DNA of 64,000 nt. Origin: Cynocephalus volans (taxonomy: Eukaryota > Chordata > Mammalia > Dermoptera > Cynocephalidae). Each line of letters begins with the position of its first letter. Positions within the stretch are counted from its first letter, which is position 1. The notes under the pieces were generated by a model. It saw nothing but the letters and a program-made list of their open reading frames with translations. It had not been told where the DNA came from and did not search any database. Position numbers and translations under genes: made by a program. Of this stretch, positions 33,201 through 43,629 are shown piece after piece. The stretch spans positions 27,441,577-27,505,576 of the forward strand of contig NC_084462.1 of NCBI RefSeq assembly GCF_027409185.1, given 5' to 3'.

Positions 33201-36200
33201 GAGGGCACTGAGCAATTCATGAGGCATCTACCCCCATGACCCAAATACCTCCCATTAGGCCTACCTCTTAAATGTTCTGCCTCCCAGCATGGCCACATTG
33301 GGGATCAGATTTCAGCACGAGCTTTGGCAGGGGTGCACATACTCAAACCATATCGGTAGGGAACCAGTGAGTGAGTTGATAAAAGTCATATTTGGGGAAG
33401 AGGCAAGGCAGTGATTGCTGGAGCTCATGAAAGCTCAAAGTTTCCATCGTAAAAGTTTCAGGAATTTTATGACCTGGTTAATATCACTTTGGCAGCTTGA
33501 AATCAGCTATGGTGGGAATATTTACACCACAGAAATAGGCAAATGCTATAAAGCAGGGTTCCACCTCCCTCTGAGAGCTGGTTATTAAACACCAGCACAC
33601 CACTGTATGTAGGACATGTTCAAGGGACAAAGTTTCATTAGTATCTATTTTGTGTTAGGCACTGTGCTAGGCATATTGCAGCTAAACCTGCTAAAGGATC
33701 TGGGAATGTGTTAAAGAAGGTATGAATTATGCAAATAGTAGAAAATGTTCTGGAAATACTTCCAAAAAATGAATGGTTAGACTTGATGAAATTTTATATG
33801 TACATGACAAAGGAAACAGAAGAATGGGATTTCTTCAAGGTTTCTGGCCTGAGAAAAAATTTAAAAGCAAGGAGTAACTGGGAAAGAAATTTGTTGCTTT
33901 TAGCTTTGATTCCTGATGAGAATAACCAGGTAAGGATGGCCATAGAAGACTGTTTCAGGTGACAGACAAATTGTATCATGATTCAGTTTTGGTATGGGAC
34001 CAGGATTTAGGTGAAAGATCCAGGTTGGCGATGTGAACGAGATCTGAATTCATTCAGAAGGTGTGGGGCCAGTTGACAGAAACTTGGGTAATGCATGCCC
34101 AGGGCTTAGAGATATAAGGGAAGACAAAGGAAGGCTCGTGACTTTCTCCCTACAGTACCAGCTTCTGACATGCTTTGCAGTTCTTCCGTTCTACTCGCAC
34201 CTTCCAAAGGGGTCCCAGGGAATTCTCTGGCACATTGGCAGAGTTCTTCAGTTTTTCGGGGTTTTTAAAATTTTTTTGTTGTTGTTGAGGTATGATTTAC
34301 ATACCATAAAACTCATGCTTTTCAAGTGTAGAATTCGGTGATTTTTAGTGTATTAACAAGGTTGTGCAACCATCACCACTGTCTAATTCCAGAACATTAT
34401 CATCATCCCAAAAAGAAACTCCATACCTGTTAGCGGTTACTCACCATTCCCACCACACCTCCAGCCTCTGGTAACCTCCGTTTTAATTTGTTTCTGTGGA
34501 TTTGCCCATTCTGGACATTTCATGTAAGTAGAATGATCAGATATGTAACCTGTGTGACTGGCTTCTTCGCTTAGCATGATGTGTTCAAGGTTCATCATAT
34601 TGCAGCAGATACCAAACTTCATTCTTTTTAGGGCCAACCTATGCCCCATTATATGGCTCTCTTGCCTTTTGTTTGTCCGTTCATGATTGGTGGACATTTG
34701 GGTGTTTCTACTTCTTGTTTATTATGAATAGTGCTGTTAAGAATATTTGTGTTGAGGTTCTTGTGTGGACATATGTTTTCAGTTTTCTTGGGTATGTACC
34801 TAGGAGTGTAATTGCTGGGATGTATGGTAACTCTATGTTTAGATTTTCAAGGAACTGCCAAACTGTTTTCTACAGCAGCTGCACCATTTTCATTCTTTCC
34901 AGCAATATACAAGTGTTCTAACTTCACATCCTTGCCAACGCTTATGTTACATTTTAAAAATTATGGCCATCCTGGTGGGTGTAAAGTGGTATCTCATTGT
35001 GGTTTTGATTTTTACCCCTGATGACTAATGATGTTGAGCATATTGTCATGGGTTTATTGGCTGTTTGTATATCTTCTTCAGAGAAAGGTCTGTTCAAATC
35101 CTTTGCACATCTTTAATTGGATTAGTTGTCTTTTTATTGTTGAGTTGTAAGAGTTGTCTATATATTCTGGATACTAGACCATTATCATATATATAGTTTG
35201 AAAATATTTTCTCCTATTCTGTGGGTGTCTTTTCACTTTCTTGATATTGTCCTTTGAAACACAAAAGTTGTAAATTTGTATGAAGTCCAGTTTATTTATT
35301 CCTTCCTTATTTGTGCTTTTGGTATTATAGCTAAGAAACCATTATCTAATCCAAGGTTATGAAGATCTACACCTATGTGTTCTTCTAAGAGTCTTAGACT
35401 TTTAGCTCTTACTTTTAGGTCACTGATCTATTTTGAATTAAATTTTGTAAATAGTGTAAGGTAAAGGTACAACTTTATTCTTTTGTGTGTTATTATCCAG
35501 TTGTTCCAGCACCTTTTGATGAAATGACTGTTCTTTCCCCCACTGAATGGTCTTAGCACACTTGTTGAAAAGCAGTTGACTAGAAGAATGGGTTTATTTC
35601 TGGACTCTCAGTTCTATTCCATTGGTTTTTTATTTGTCTCTCCTTATTGCCGGTACCACACTGACTTGATGACCGTAGCTTTAGTTAAAGTTCTGAAATT
35701 GGGAAGTGTGAGTCCTCCAGTTTTGTTTTTTTTCAAGAATGTTTTGGTTACTTGGAGGTCCCTTGAATTTCCACATGAATTTTCAAATTGACCTGTCCAT
35801 TTCTGCAAAAAAAAAGCTGTTGAAATTTTGGTAGGGGTTGCATTGAATCTGTAGATCAGTTTGGGGAATTACTGACATCTTAACGATATGAAGTCTTCCA
35901 GTCATGAACGTAGGATGTCTTTCCATTCATTTAGATCTTTAGTGTCTTTCAACAATATTTTGCGGGTTTTGGTATATAAGTCTCACACTTTTTAAAAGTT
36001 TATTGATACGTATTTTATTCTTTTTGATGCAATTGTAAATGGAGTTGTTTTCTTTATTTCATTTTTGTACTGTTTATTGCCAGAGTATAGAAACATAACT
36101 GACTTTCATAGATTGGTCTACGTCCTGCAACACTCGCTGAGCGTGTTTCTTTAGCTCTAATCATTTTGTGTGTGTGGATTCTTCAGGATTTTATGTGTGA

Positions 36201-37937
36201 GTACGTCAGACTGTTACTCCTCTTGACGGGCGCCTTCCCTCTGCACAGGCCTTGTTGCTTCTGCACCGGCGGCTAGCGCCCCCTGAAGACCAGCACCTGC
36301 TGGAGGCCGCCAAGCTTGCTGTTCTCCTTAACCTGTCTTTTACGTACCTGAAGCTGGACAAGCCCACCATGTCCCTGCGCTATGGAGAGCAGGCTCTGGT
36401 CATTGACCAGAAAAATGCCAAGGCCCTCTTCAGGTGTGGACAGGTGAGTTGGCGGGCAGGGACTGGGGAACAAATATCCAAGAAGAGGTAACAGCCGTGC
36501 TCAACTCCGGCGCTGCAAACGTGTTGCCTTTCCTAAAGTATGCTTTTAAAATTCTGTCCTTTATGACAGGCTTGTCTCCTCATGGCTGAGTATCAGAAGG
36601 CCCGGGATTTTTTAGTTCGAGCCCAGAAGGAACGACCCTTCAGTCATGACATCAATAGCGAGCTGAAGAAACTGGCCCGGTGAGAGCTCTATTTGCAAGA
36701 ACGCGAACAGAGCAGGAGATGTGAGATGTGGCTGTGGTTCTGGTCTGTCCACCTGGGTAAAGGACTGACTGTGTTATGAGGCAGCCCCCACTAATGCTGG
36801 TTTTCTGAAGTGCTCAGTGTGCTAAACCAGCGGCTCCTGGGGGCAGGTGGGACAGACTGCCAAACTATGTCTGGACCGTTTCCCACTTCCCCGTTCCCCC
36901 TACCCTGCAAATAAGCGCCCCCTACAGAGCTGCGCCAGTATAATTTTTAAAAAGGGTCTTCTTCGGATACTCTTCCCTAGTTACCAACTGAGAACCGACT
37001 GCGGAAGGGTGTGTCAAACGTCCTGCTGTGATGGGAAACGAGCCTTTCAGGTCTGATTCATACCCATAGGTATGAATTGACCTCCTTGTTACCCAAGTGA
37101 TAAAGACACAGTCTTTAGTAGTGTAATTGTTTTTTTCTGATTATAGAAGTTACATATTCATTGTAGAAAACTTTGAAAATGTCAACATATAAATAGGAGT
37201 CACCATAATTTCATCACCTACTGATCTGTCTACTGTGTTTTAAGGTTTTTTTTTTTTTTCTTCTGTATTGGTGAGATTCTCTACTCCTTTTAACATTAAA
37301 CATTCAATTCAGATTGCTCATTAAAACTTTATTGTCATTAGGAATCTGAGGTGTGTGCATCTTTTACATTTGGATCCAATTGTTACATTTCAGGCCTTTT
37401 AGGACTTTCCAGTAATTTATTTTCTGGTATTTAAAAGTATCCTGCCAGCGTACTGGCCAGCTGCCAAAAAAAAGATGGATAAAAAAGTGAAAGTATCCTG
37501 TCAGGTTAGATGTAGAAATTTGGGGAGCTGACCATTCTTTAGCAGTAAAATATCAAGATAAGTTAGAGGCTGCTGAGTGTGGGGGTCACTTGGCAAGACT
37601 CAGCCTGGAGCTTCTCTGACAGTCTTTTCAAATTAGGGGCTTTTTGTCTAAGGGCTTCCTAAACAGCTCTTGGGAGCTTTCCCTGTCTTTCCTACCTCTC
37701 CAGCATCACTTCCACCCCCTCCTGATTCAGTGTAAGGCCTGCTGTATTTTCAGTGTTTGTGGACCTTGAGTGGAGAATTCCAGCCACCAGATGTCACCTC
37801 CTACCAACACAAACTTTCTCTAACTAGTGTGTATTTCTCTCTACAGCTATTACAGTGACTATGTGGATAAAGAGAAGGAAATGTGTCACCGAATGTTTGC
37901 TCCTTCTGCAAATGGCTCTACAGTAGGAGAAGATTAA
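24210..37937 (+). CDS. FKBP6: FKBP6, germline FKBP-TPR co-chaperone of the piRNA pathway, complete
   Basis: Eight coding exons: 24210-24266, 24354-24471, 24836-24925, 25722-25924, 27110-27229, 36249-36443, 36570-36679 and 37847-37937. All introns are GT-AG and phases match, giving 984 nt and 327 residues, the length of human FKBP6 as I know it. Residues about 54-143 form the FKBP fold ([43 protein letters not shown]). The position of the conserved FKBP active-site tryptophan (GW in active enzymes) is methionine (GMELG), in line with this family member being an inactive prolyl isomerase that acts as an HSP90 co-chaperone. The C-terminal part (about 170-286) has TPR repeats ([35 protein letters not shown]) for HSP90 binding. 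FKBP6 is needed for male meiosis and transposon silencing through piRNA biogenesis. The last exon has a donor-like AAAG/GTAATC at 37938-37946 just after the stop, so the 3' UTR may be spliced. Confidence 0.97.
25140..25700. repeat. L2-like relic in FKBP6 intron 3
   Basis: The phrases 'ttaaataaacatctattgaatgcttat' and 'gggaaggcttcgtggaagagagggcatttaaaacgagtcctgaagt' are typical of old L2 copies. The remainder of intron 3 (24926-25721) is unremarkable. Confidence 0.45.
26255..26400. repeat. Small MER/MITE-like element in FKBP6 intron 4
   Basis: Text 'agggtgattggataattgattgtccaacccaggacacttgagagtg' with 'aactgggacagtcccagggaaac' resembles a short mammalian MITE. A reverse-orientation MER5A-like copy follows at about 26630-26765. 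Low confidence on the name. Confidence 0.35.
27537..27642 (-). mobile_element. tRNA-derived SINE, minus strand, in FKBP6 intron 5
   Basis: Reads on the minus strand as the SINE's first half start (gggccggcccgtggctcacttgggagagcgtgg) joined directly to a second-half-like end, followed by an A-rich tail. The flanking repeat is near-perfect: 'aagttagaagttt' on the left and 'aggttagaagttt' on the right. Confidence 0.85.
31355..31739 (+). repeat. MaLR LTR, MST-type
   Basis: Canonical MST/THE1-like text: 'aaaattcatatattaaaacctaatgaccaatgtgatggtatttggaggtgggac', 'ccatgtgaggacatagc', 'cctccagaactgtgagcaatgaatttctattg', and an end near 'agtctgaatggactaaggta'. A short internal duplication of 'tttttgttctagcagt' (near 31682 and 31713) lies at the 3' end. 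Confidence 0.8.
32050..33360 (-). repeat. MST-type LTR, minus strand, with nested insertions
   Basis: The left piece (32058-32140: 'ttaattcatttttatgttgctataacag', 'gactgggtaatttataaac') and right piece (33009-33355: 'ttctgggacagctgcatctcg', 'ctacccccatgacccaaatacctcccattaggcc', 'gatcagatttcagcacgagctttggc') match the two ends of the intact copy at 54968-55352. About 0.87 kb is inserted between them, of which 32509-32927 is a separate retroposon. The rest of the insert (32141-32495 and 32941-33008) is unidentified. Confidence 0.7.
32509..32927 (-). mobile_element. Short copy of the composite retroposon, fused to a MER-type fragment
   Basis: A perfect 13-bp direct repeat (acaagtcatttta) flanks it at 32496-32508 and 32928-32940. 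On the minus strand the 3' part matches the 3' region of the element at 18615-20041: AT-rich tail, C-rich tract, and tandem units with starts near 32683 and 32784. At 32815 this similarity stops, and the 5' part (32815-32910) is instead a MER3-like fragment. The reverse complement of the target, with TTTAAAATG at the junction, fits an L1 endonuclease site. Confidence 0.75.
33470..33605. repeat. MER3-like hAT fragment, inverted relative of 32823-32900
   Basis: The segment 33477-33555 ('ggcagcttgaaatcagc', 'tatttacaccacagaaatag', 'gcaaatgctataaagcag') is a reverse-complement match, over about 73 bp with few differences, to 32823-32900. It ends in 'accagcacaccactg', a hAT-like terminus. Naming is from memory and uncertain. 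Confidence 0.5.
34270..36130 (-). repeat. L1M element, antisense, in FKBP6 intron 5
   Basis: About 1.85 kb of the standard antisense L1 ORF2/3' UTR text: 'tgaggtatgatttacataccataaaa', 'tggacatttgggtgtttctacttc', 'gtggtatctcattgtggttttgat', 'gttgagttgtaagagttgtctatatattctgg', 'ccttgaatttccacatgaattttcaa'. It lacks the 5' half and has no intact ORF. It ends about 120 bp before FKBP6 exon 6. Confidence 0.85.
37449..37489 (+). mobile_element. 41-bp stub of the tRNA-derived SINE between target duplications
   Basis: Only the last bases of a SINE ('gtactggccagctgcc' plus an A-rich tail) remain. They sit between 15-bp direct repeats (aaagtatcctgccag at 37434-37448 and aaagtatcctgtcag at 37490-37504, one mismatch), showing a severely 5'-truncated insertion in FKBP6 intron 7. 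Confidence 0.75.
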
Positions 37938-40900
37938 AGGTAATCAGAGGGCTGGAGTAGAATAAAAAGCTTCAGGATTTTGGCCAGTGTAGAGAAGTGC
38001 GTTTCTCTCTTTGGCCATCTGGTGAATAGTGGCTATCCGTAACTGGGGGTGGGTGGGGGTATAGAAAGTTCTTTGTTGCAGCTAGTAACACGGGTATAGT
38101 GCAGAATGCGTGTACTGTAGGCCTGCCCCTAAGGAAGGTCACTATTGGAAAGTTCATCCAGACCTGGAGGTTAAATTTATAGGTTTGTACAGCCTTGAGC
38201 TTTAAATTCTTTTAAAACTTTTTCATGTATGAAACTACGAGTATTGTCATTAATGTGGTAATTTAGCTGGGCTTTGAAGTGAAGAGTCAGTCTTCTCTTA
38301 ATCTGGTTTTTCCTGAGAACTCGAAAGCCTCCATCCTCACTCTACCTCTAGCATGTTACTGCGGAAGACAGACCAGTGTCAAGGGGTAGGGATGGGCTAT
38401 GCCTCTTACGTTCTGCTTAGTGCTAGAATTAGAGATTTGAAGATGCTGGAACCCAATGGGGAGCAGAATCTAACGTTTCTACCAAGCACACAGCTTGTGA
38501 TTTAGCAGGCGCAGGATAAAGTTTCCCCATGAGTGCATGAGATAACCCTCTAGTCTGGTCTACGATTACTTAAGAAAATTAATGGAAACAAAATCACCTG
38601 CCTTAAACACCTGCTTAGCGGGGCAGATAACTGCTCTCTCTCGAGAGAGAAGTTAAATAAGTAACAACAAGAAAACAGCTGCTGAACAGGCTTATGGTGA
38701 TAAATCTCTCCTTTGTTGCTACCTACATCTCTCTACAAAAGAGGCTTGAGAGGAAGCAGTGAAAAGGCCTATTCATCCCAGACGTTTTCACAAGTGGTAA
38801 ATAAACTGCTGCTATCTGCCCTGTCAGATGCAGCCCGTCAGCATCAGATGTAAATGTGGCCTTTATCACTGATGCTGGCCCTGTGACCCCAGCCTTCAGG
38901 TCTCCTGAGGGACTGTGGCGTATGTTCAGGTCTTCTGAACTGAGATGTGAACCAGAGGATTGCTCTTGTTTGGTTACTGTTAATGTCCAATAGAGATGGA
39001 GGGCTGTTGGCTGTTTGCTGGACATTTTGGACTGTGATCTGACATGTCCTCCCATTAATGAAGATCCAGTCCTTCCAGTGTCCATCCCTCAACCAGGTCT
39101 TGGGAAACCCAGTTGGGCAACAGGTTTCCTTGCTGTCTTTTTCACTTCCCAGCCTTTTCAGTCTGTAAGGTTTTGGAGGCTGATGATTTTTAGATAGTTT
39201 TCCACATATTTCTGACTCCTGAGTATTTCTCTTATCATCAGCAATGACTATATTTAGGTCTAAAATGGCCATAATTGTCATTTTCCCATGCTGTGGAGAT
39301 TATAAAATATTTTGGCTTTTTTCTCTGATGTTTTCCGTGCTTCCCTCTTTTTCTGTTGGACTTGTGGCCCAGTTGGTCATTTAAAAGAAGGTAAAAACTT
39401 GGTTGTCTTGACAATCTAATTTTGACTAACTAGGATCATTTTAAATTGTGTTTTTGTCATATTAGATTTTAGATGCTTTTAGACTTACGAGATTACTTTG
39501 GTGGAACTTTTTAGACTTACAAGATTACTTTGGTGGAATAAGTGTTTTCTCAATTGTATTCTCTAAGCCTGTGATTATAATAGACTGAATTTTTTGAGAT
39601 CAGAAACCATGTCTTTTTTTCTAGCATTTGGAACCATGCCTGGCTGATGATAGCTGCTCAGTAAATGTTGGTTGGATCAAGTGTAAAATAGCCGAAATGG
39701 TAGCCCAGCCTCTTTTAAACATATCCTTCAGGCTGGCTCTTATATTGGCTGTCAGGACTCTTGTTATTGCCAGTGACAGAAATGCATTTTTAGTATCAGC
39801 AGAAAAAGAGATTTGCCGAAGGGATCCTGGGAGTAGCTCACAGAATCAAAGGAGGAGTTCGGACAATAAGGTAGGACCAGGCAGTTCTGAGGGCCTCAGG
39901 GGCTGTCAGTCCCCTCTCTTGTTCTCTCTCACTGTGAGGAGTGCCCAGGCATTCATCTCCACAGCCTTTCTAGTGGGGAGAGCTCTTCCTTACCCCACAC
40001 CTCCCTCCTCTTCCTGTCCCAGCCATAACTCCAGTTCGACAAATCCTGAGGCAGGGCTCTGGCCTGATTTGGGGCATGAAGAATGCCAGTGGTGGCGTTC
40101 CTTCCTAGCACCACAAATAAACAGAAAGACGTCCGCGGTGGGTGCTGAGCGGCACTTGCTGTTCTTGTGAGCGGGAACGTTAGTCTTGCTGTGATCAAGC
40201 AGGGGACCATTTGCCAGTTTTGTGAGGTGGCAAATCTATTGCAGCTCCTGGTGCTGGAAGATGAACAATGGAAGGAACAGACATGTCCATAGTCTTTCTC
40301 CTTAGGATTTCCAGGGGGCCTGGCAAGAACATACACCTCTGGAAGGGAGTATTCTTTGGGATCATCTAAACAGTCAAGATTAGAGGTCAGTGTTTTGACT
40401 CAAATATATTAGAAGACCTAGAGGTTTATGGCAGACCCCAAGCTAATGTTTGACAAGCTGTTTTGAAACTGTTTTTCCTGTGGTTTGCAAAGCAGTAGAG
40501 GCAGTATTCCCGTATTTGTATACACCATATTAAAACTTTTGTAAGTGGACATTTTTTAAATACCACACGGTTAAAGACTTTACCGTAGCTTCATCTACTG
40601 TAGAAGCAATTTTACCAGAGGCACCAAAGAGCTTAATAACAGATGGCATCATAGTTGGAAACACCTGGAGTGGATTTCTTAATTCTGTTTCTGTACCTTT
40701 CAACATCATCTTCAGTTGGAGTTTGCACCGTGTCCTTCCTATCTTCGCTTTCCAGTGTCTGAGAACCTTGTGATTGTTTTATTGTGTCTGGAGGAGATGT
40801 CAAGGGAGCACTGTAGCTGTTCTCAACTACTTAAATGGTGAACATACAACTGGTGAAATTTACTCTGTGGTTTCCAAAAATTAGGACCAGGAAGTAGACA

Positions 40901-41696
40901 CACTAGGAAGACAGAATTTGGCCTGATAGGAGGATTTACTAATTAAATATCCTGCCATAAATGACACCAAGTTCTCCCAACGTGGGAAGCACACAAAGAA
41001 AAGGTGCCACTTTTGACTGCTTTTGGAGAGTGGCCTTGGGGGAAGGCTCTGCTCATGGGCTCTTCCACTGTGTTCCACAGGGGTGTGGGTCATCTTAGGA
41101 GCTGGTGCATTCCCTGTCAGGCTCTGTCTGAGCAAAGCTAGAGGGCTCCTGAGAGGTGAGGACGTGTAAGAGTAGATGGCCTTTTAGGCCTTGCGCTCAA
41201 ATGTTTTGCCATCAGGCACTTGCACACTTTTAAGGCAGGCAGTAGCAGCTCCCGTCCTTCAAGCATTTCTAGAAGAGATGAGATATAAAGTCCTACACTT
41301 AGTATTAAAAGATCACATAAGGAAAGGAAGTAGGAGAGACTTGATTCAAGAGCAAAGATTTTGTTGCCTGCTGGTTCAGTGTGTACCAAATGCAAGGCAT
41401 GGCTGCCAAAGAAAATAGCATCCTGAACAGGGGAGAGACGTGTCCCACCCTGTGCCACCACTGATGGCCTTCCTTCATTACTGCCTCCTTCTACCATCTC
41501 TGTGGGGAGCTGACTGTTTGCAAGCACTATCTAAGTAGTCCGGTGCTTCTTCTGCAGTCCTGGGCTGCAGAGATCGGGGGGTCTAAACTGGGACGAGACA
41601 ATGGGTTAAATCACAGAGAACCCAAGAGGAGGACCATGAAGGGAAACACCCTGATGGGAGAGAAGCTTTACCGAGCCAGGCCCTGGAAGATGGGTG
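37938..41696. other. Region downstream of the FKBP6 stop; no gene recognised
   Basis: Apart from a possible FKBP6 3' UTR exon, which I cannot locate, I see unique or highly decayed sequence. Two overlapping minus-strand open frames at 38723-39281 (120 and 145 codons) resemble no family I know. A 31-bp tandem duplication lies at 39477-39538. An L2-like end occurs near 39625-39680 and a MER-like stretch at about 39720-40130. Confidence 0.5.
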
Positions 41697-42095
41697 CTGT
41701 GGATTGAATGTCCCCCCAAAACTTAAGTACTGACAGTTTGAAGAGGGTGGGGAATTCTTTTATGGTAATTGAAAGGTAGGGCCTTGAAGAGGTGATTATA
41801 TTGTAAATGGATATGAGTAAATGGATTATTTGTGATTTAATGGTGGTCGTGGGCATGGTTATTAGGGCTTGAAAAGGAGGAGTGAGGAGTTAGCTCTCTC
41901 TGCTTCAGCCATCCAACATGCGACACCCTGCTTTGTGTGAAGCGTCACTATCCACCAACAAGGCTGTCACCAGTTGTGTTCCCTGGACTTTGGATTTCCC
42001 AGCTTCTGAATCTGTAAGCAGTAAATATTGTTTCTTTACAGATTACCCAGTTACAAGTATTTTGTTATAAGCAACAGAAACAGACTAAGACAGTG
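41697..42095 (+). repeat. MaLR-like LTR
   Basis: It starts 'gctgtggattgaatgtccccccaaaac' and ends 'acagattacccagttacaagtattttgttataagcaacagaaacagactaagac', the signature start and end of MST/MLT-type LTRs. The interior is diverged. Confidence 0.65.
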
Positions 42096-42954
42096 AGCAC
42101 AGGGAAGAAGGAGGGAGATGCTCGTACAGCGAAAGTCTACACTGGGTGTGCAGGGTGGGCAGGGGTGACAACAAGGAATTCAGAGCTGAGGTTGGTTGTG
42201 GGCCAGGCATGGTCCTGGCCTTTTGGCCCTCCCTGGAGTTCAGGCTGTGTTCTGTAGGAAGCAGAGGAGGGGAAGACGTGATCAGAACTGAGGTGATCTG
42301 AGGGGGCTGAAGGGACAGGGTGGGGACACGTTTGAGGTGTAAGGTCCAGCAGGTGGCAGGTGTCTGAGTGAGAGGTGATGACAGCCCAGAAAGGAGGCAA
42401 GAGCGTGCGGCCTCTCATCTGGAATCGATGGGAGGACGCTGTCTTCAAGAGAATTCTAGTGGCAAACCAGAACTTACCTAAACAAGGATGACCATGATGC
42501 CAAAGGGTCTGAAAATGACCTGTGGTAACTGGTGGAAGGAACTGAAGCTATGTATTGTAGAGAGGAGAAGCTTTTAAGTGGTGGGTTAGCCACCTGCTAA
42601 TGCACAGACGTGCTGGTGGGAAGGGTCGGATGATCCCTGTGCACTAGGAGTGATCTGGGAGAGCTTCCTGAGGAGTGGGCAGAATGTGAGCGAGCTGCAG
42701 CGTCACCAGCAGGCCCGGCTGGAGGACAGAGGTCAAGGCGACCCATTCTCACCGTCAGCTTACCTAGGCATGGCTCTAATTCTTCTGCTTTTTGTTTGTC
42801 ATATTTTATTTTTCTCCTAGATTGTTTTGATAGCATTGTTCATGATTTATTAGCTTTTTTAGTTTATTTTTTAAATTTTGATTAAAATTTTTTAAAATTA
42901 TATTTCCTATGCCAGATATTCTTTTACTTGTTTTTTGTGGATTACTGTTTCTAA

Positions 42955-43095
42955 TATAACATCTCCATAATGTAGATGTTATTTCCATCTTGCAGATGAT
43001 GAATTAGGCATGAAGAAGCCAAGTAACTTGCCAGTGCTACGTAGCTAGTAAGTGATAGAGCCAGGGAGTCAATCCCTGGCAGTCTGGCCCAGAGC
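42955..43095 (-). repeat. MIR fragment, antisense
   Basis: Reverse-complement MIR core: 'tttccatcttgcagatgatgaattagg', 'aagtaacttgccagtgctacgtagctagtaagtgatagagccaggg'. The surrounding 42100-43600 is otherwise AT-rich or unique, with no gene seen. Confidence 0.65.
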
Positions 43096-43629
43096 CACCA
43101 AGTTAAACAAAAATACAATACAAAAGGGGTAACCAATTTTAACTTTTAACTCTTCCTTCTGGGGATTCTTCCAGATAGCTAAAAGTCATGTTTATATTGC
43201 CATTTCTTGACTTATCAGTTTTAGACACATATTTGTTGACTTCTTGTTGTGATATGATGTATATGTCAGGCCTCATGGCCAGCTTAAGGCAATGGAGCTG
43301 GGCTGGAAGGAATGCTTCAGAAGCCTGTGCCCTAACCAACCAGATGTCATCAGACCACAAGGGCTGTGTCACCTTGCAGACCGCTGATTTCAGAATTGCC
43401 CACTACTCTGTCAGAACCCTCCCTAAAAGTCTTATAGTATAATACCATTTCTTTCCTCTCTTGTAGTTATATTAATACTTTTAGACCCTCTGTTGGATTA
43501 TTGTAATGAAATTATACCCTCATATTGATGTTCTTGGTTTCATAAACTCAAGACAGTCTTTCCTATGCTCTACTCTGTAGGACGAGAGTATTGACTGAAA
43601 AACCAATGCTATGTTTATCTATTTTTAGA

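Larger units (their letters stand above)
27230..36248. other. FKBP6: FKBP6 intron 5 (9.0 kb), repeat-rich
   Basis: This intron makes up two-thirds of the gene. It holds a minus-strand SINE (27537-27642), two MER-type copies (about 27990-28440 and 30020-30500), an L1 relic (about 29600-30000) with a partial minus SINE (29452-29545), an MST-type LTR (31355-31739), a minus-strand MST LTR with nested insertions (32050-33360), a MER3-like element (33470-33605) and an L1M (34270-36130). The stretch 28440-29450 is AT-rich, and I recognise nothing in it. Confidence 0.8.

Noticed and set aside
39628-40170. 180-codon plus-strand frame
   Set aside because: It begins within an L2-like 3' end and runs into MER-like text; no known domain and no splice or promoter context.
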